A stretch of 5,874 nucleotides of DNA, taken from assembly GCA_023264135.1 (NCBI GenBank), contig JALQSZ010000099.1, forward strand, positions 1 to 5,874. The letters are read 5' to 3'. This document shows positions 5,774-5,874 of the stretch, in pieces. Within the stretch, counting starts at the first letter, position 1. Every line of letters begins with the position of its first letter. The position numbers were made by a program, and so were the translations under genes. This stretch comes from Acidimicrobiales bacterium (GTDB lineage Bacteria; Actinomycetota; Acidimicrobiia; Acidimicrobiales; Acidimicrobilacustridaceae). Below the pieces are notes generated by a model. The model saw nothing but the letters and a program-made list of their open reading frames with translations. It did not search any database and was not told where the DNA came from.

Positions 5774-5874
5774 TTACTCCTGGACACCCATGCTGCGCAT
5801 AATCGCCGCAGTCATTCGGTTGATGAGTTCATCGGGGTCGACTGGCCCGTCGACGGCATCAAAAATTTGCGACA
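5774..5874 (-). CDS. 3' end of a gene entering from the right edge (possibly a TetR-type regulator)
   Basis: Reading from the right edge, 32 codons stay open to a TAA at 5776-5774; the final residues are M-T-A-A-I-M-R-S-M-G-V-Q-E. The composition is protein-like: an acidic, proline-containing turn (V-D-G-P-V-D-P-D-E) followed by an amphipathic helix (L-I-N-R-M-T-A-A-I-M-R-S-M). Many TetR-family regulators end this way, with a P-D-x-L-I-x-R helix and a final M-G or L-G, and such a regulator beside an exporter-like gene would make sense. Thirty-two residues are too few to prove it. That it is the end of a real gene is more secure than the family. A 10-base palindrome AGTTCGAACT (5762-5771) sits between the convergent stops, too short to call a terminator. 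Confidence 0.6.
   Translation of the reverse strand, partial: SQIFDAVDGPVDPDELINRMTAAIMRSMGVQE

Noticed and set aside
1..5874. CRISPR arrays, tRNA or rRNA genes, insertion sequences
   Set aside because: No short spaced direct repeats, no cloverleaf or rRNA sequence recognised, and no transposase or terminal inverted repeats seen on either strand.

Overview
The window looks like chromosomal DNA from a moderately GC-rich actinobacterium. The main reason is a sigma factor / anti-sigma factor / fasciclin-lipoprotein block laid out like the mycobacterial sigK-rskA and mpt70/mpt83 genes. An actinobacterial-type soluble cytochrome P450 and a secreted protein of 'C-x5-C-x-A-V-G ... W-N-G-x-x-W' repeats fit the same assignment. 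I cannot name the genus; a non-mycobacterial lineage such as Acidimicrobiia is an inference only.

Layout, left to right. Positions 1-696 (minus) hold the N-terminal 232 residues of a secreted repeat protein that runs off the left edge. Positions 820-1995 (minus) encode a cytochrome P450, preceded by about 300 bases with no convincing gene. A strong GC-rich hairpin terminator (2309-2333) closes the next unit. That unit is a fasciclin (FAS1) lipoprotein (2356-2910), an RskA-like membrane anti-sigma factor (3017-3769) and a SigK-like ECF sigma factor (stop at 3766, start between 4359 and 4455), all on the minus strand. Divergent from the sigma gene is a polytopic FUSC-type membrane protein (4555-5763, plus). 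The last 32 codons of another minus-strand gene enter from the right edge (5774-5874) and converge on it.

How the genes work together. The sigma and anti-sigma genes overlap by four bases (ATGA) and are probably translationally coupled. The same two-part sequence, TCATCCG then 16 bases then CGGAGTAG, with AGG following, occurs upstream of both the sigma gene and the fasciclin gene at identical spacing. The simplest reading is an autoregulated ECF regulon: the sigma factor transcribes its own operon and the fasciclin lipoprotein gene, while the membrane-anchored anti-sigma factor holds it inactive until an envelope signal releases it. This promoter pair is the strongest non-coding signal in the window. 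It also bears on the sigma start codon, because the apparent ribosome-binding site of the upstream GTG is the promoter's -10 element. The P450, repeat protein and FUSC protein have no visible functional link to this module.
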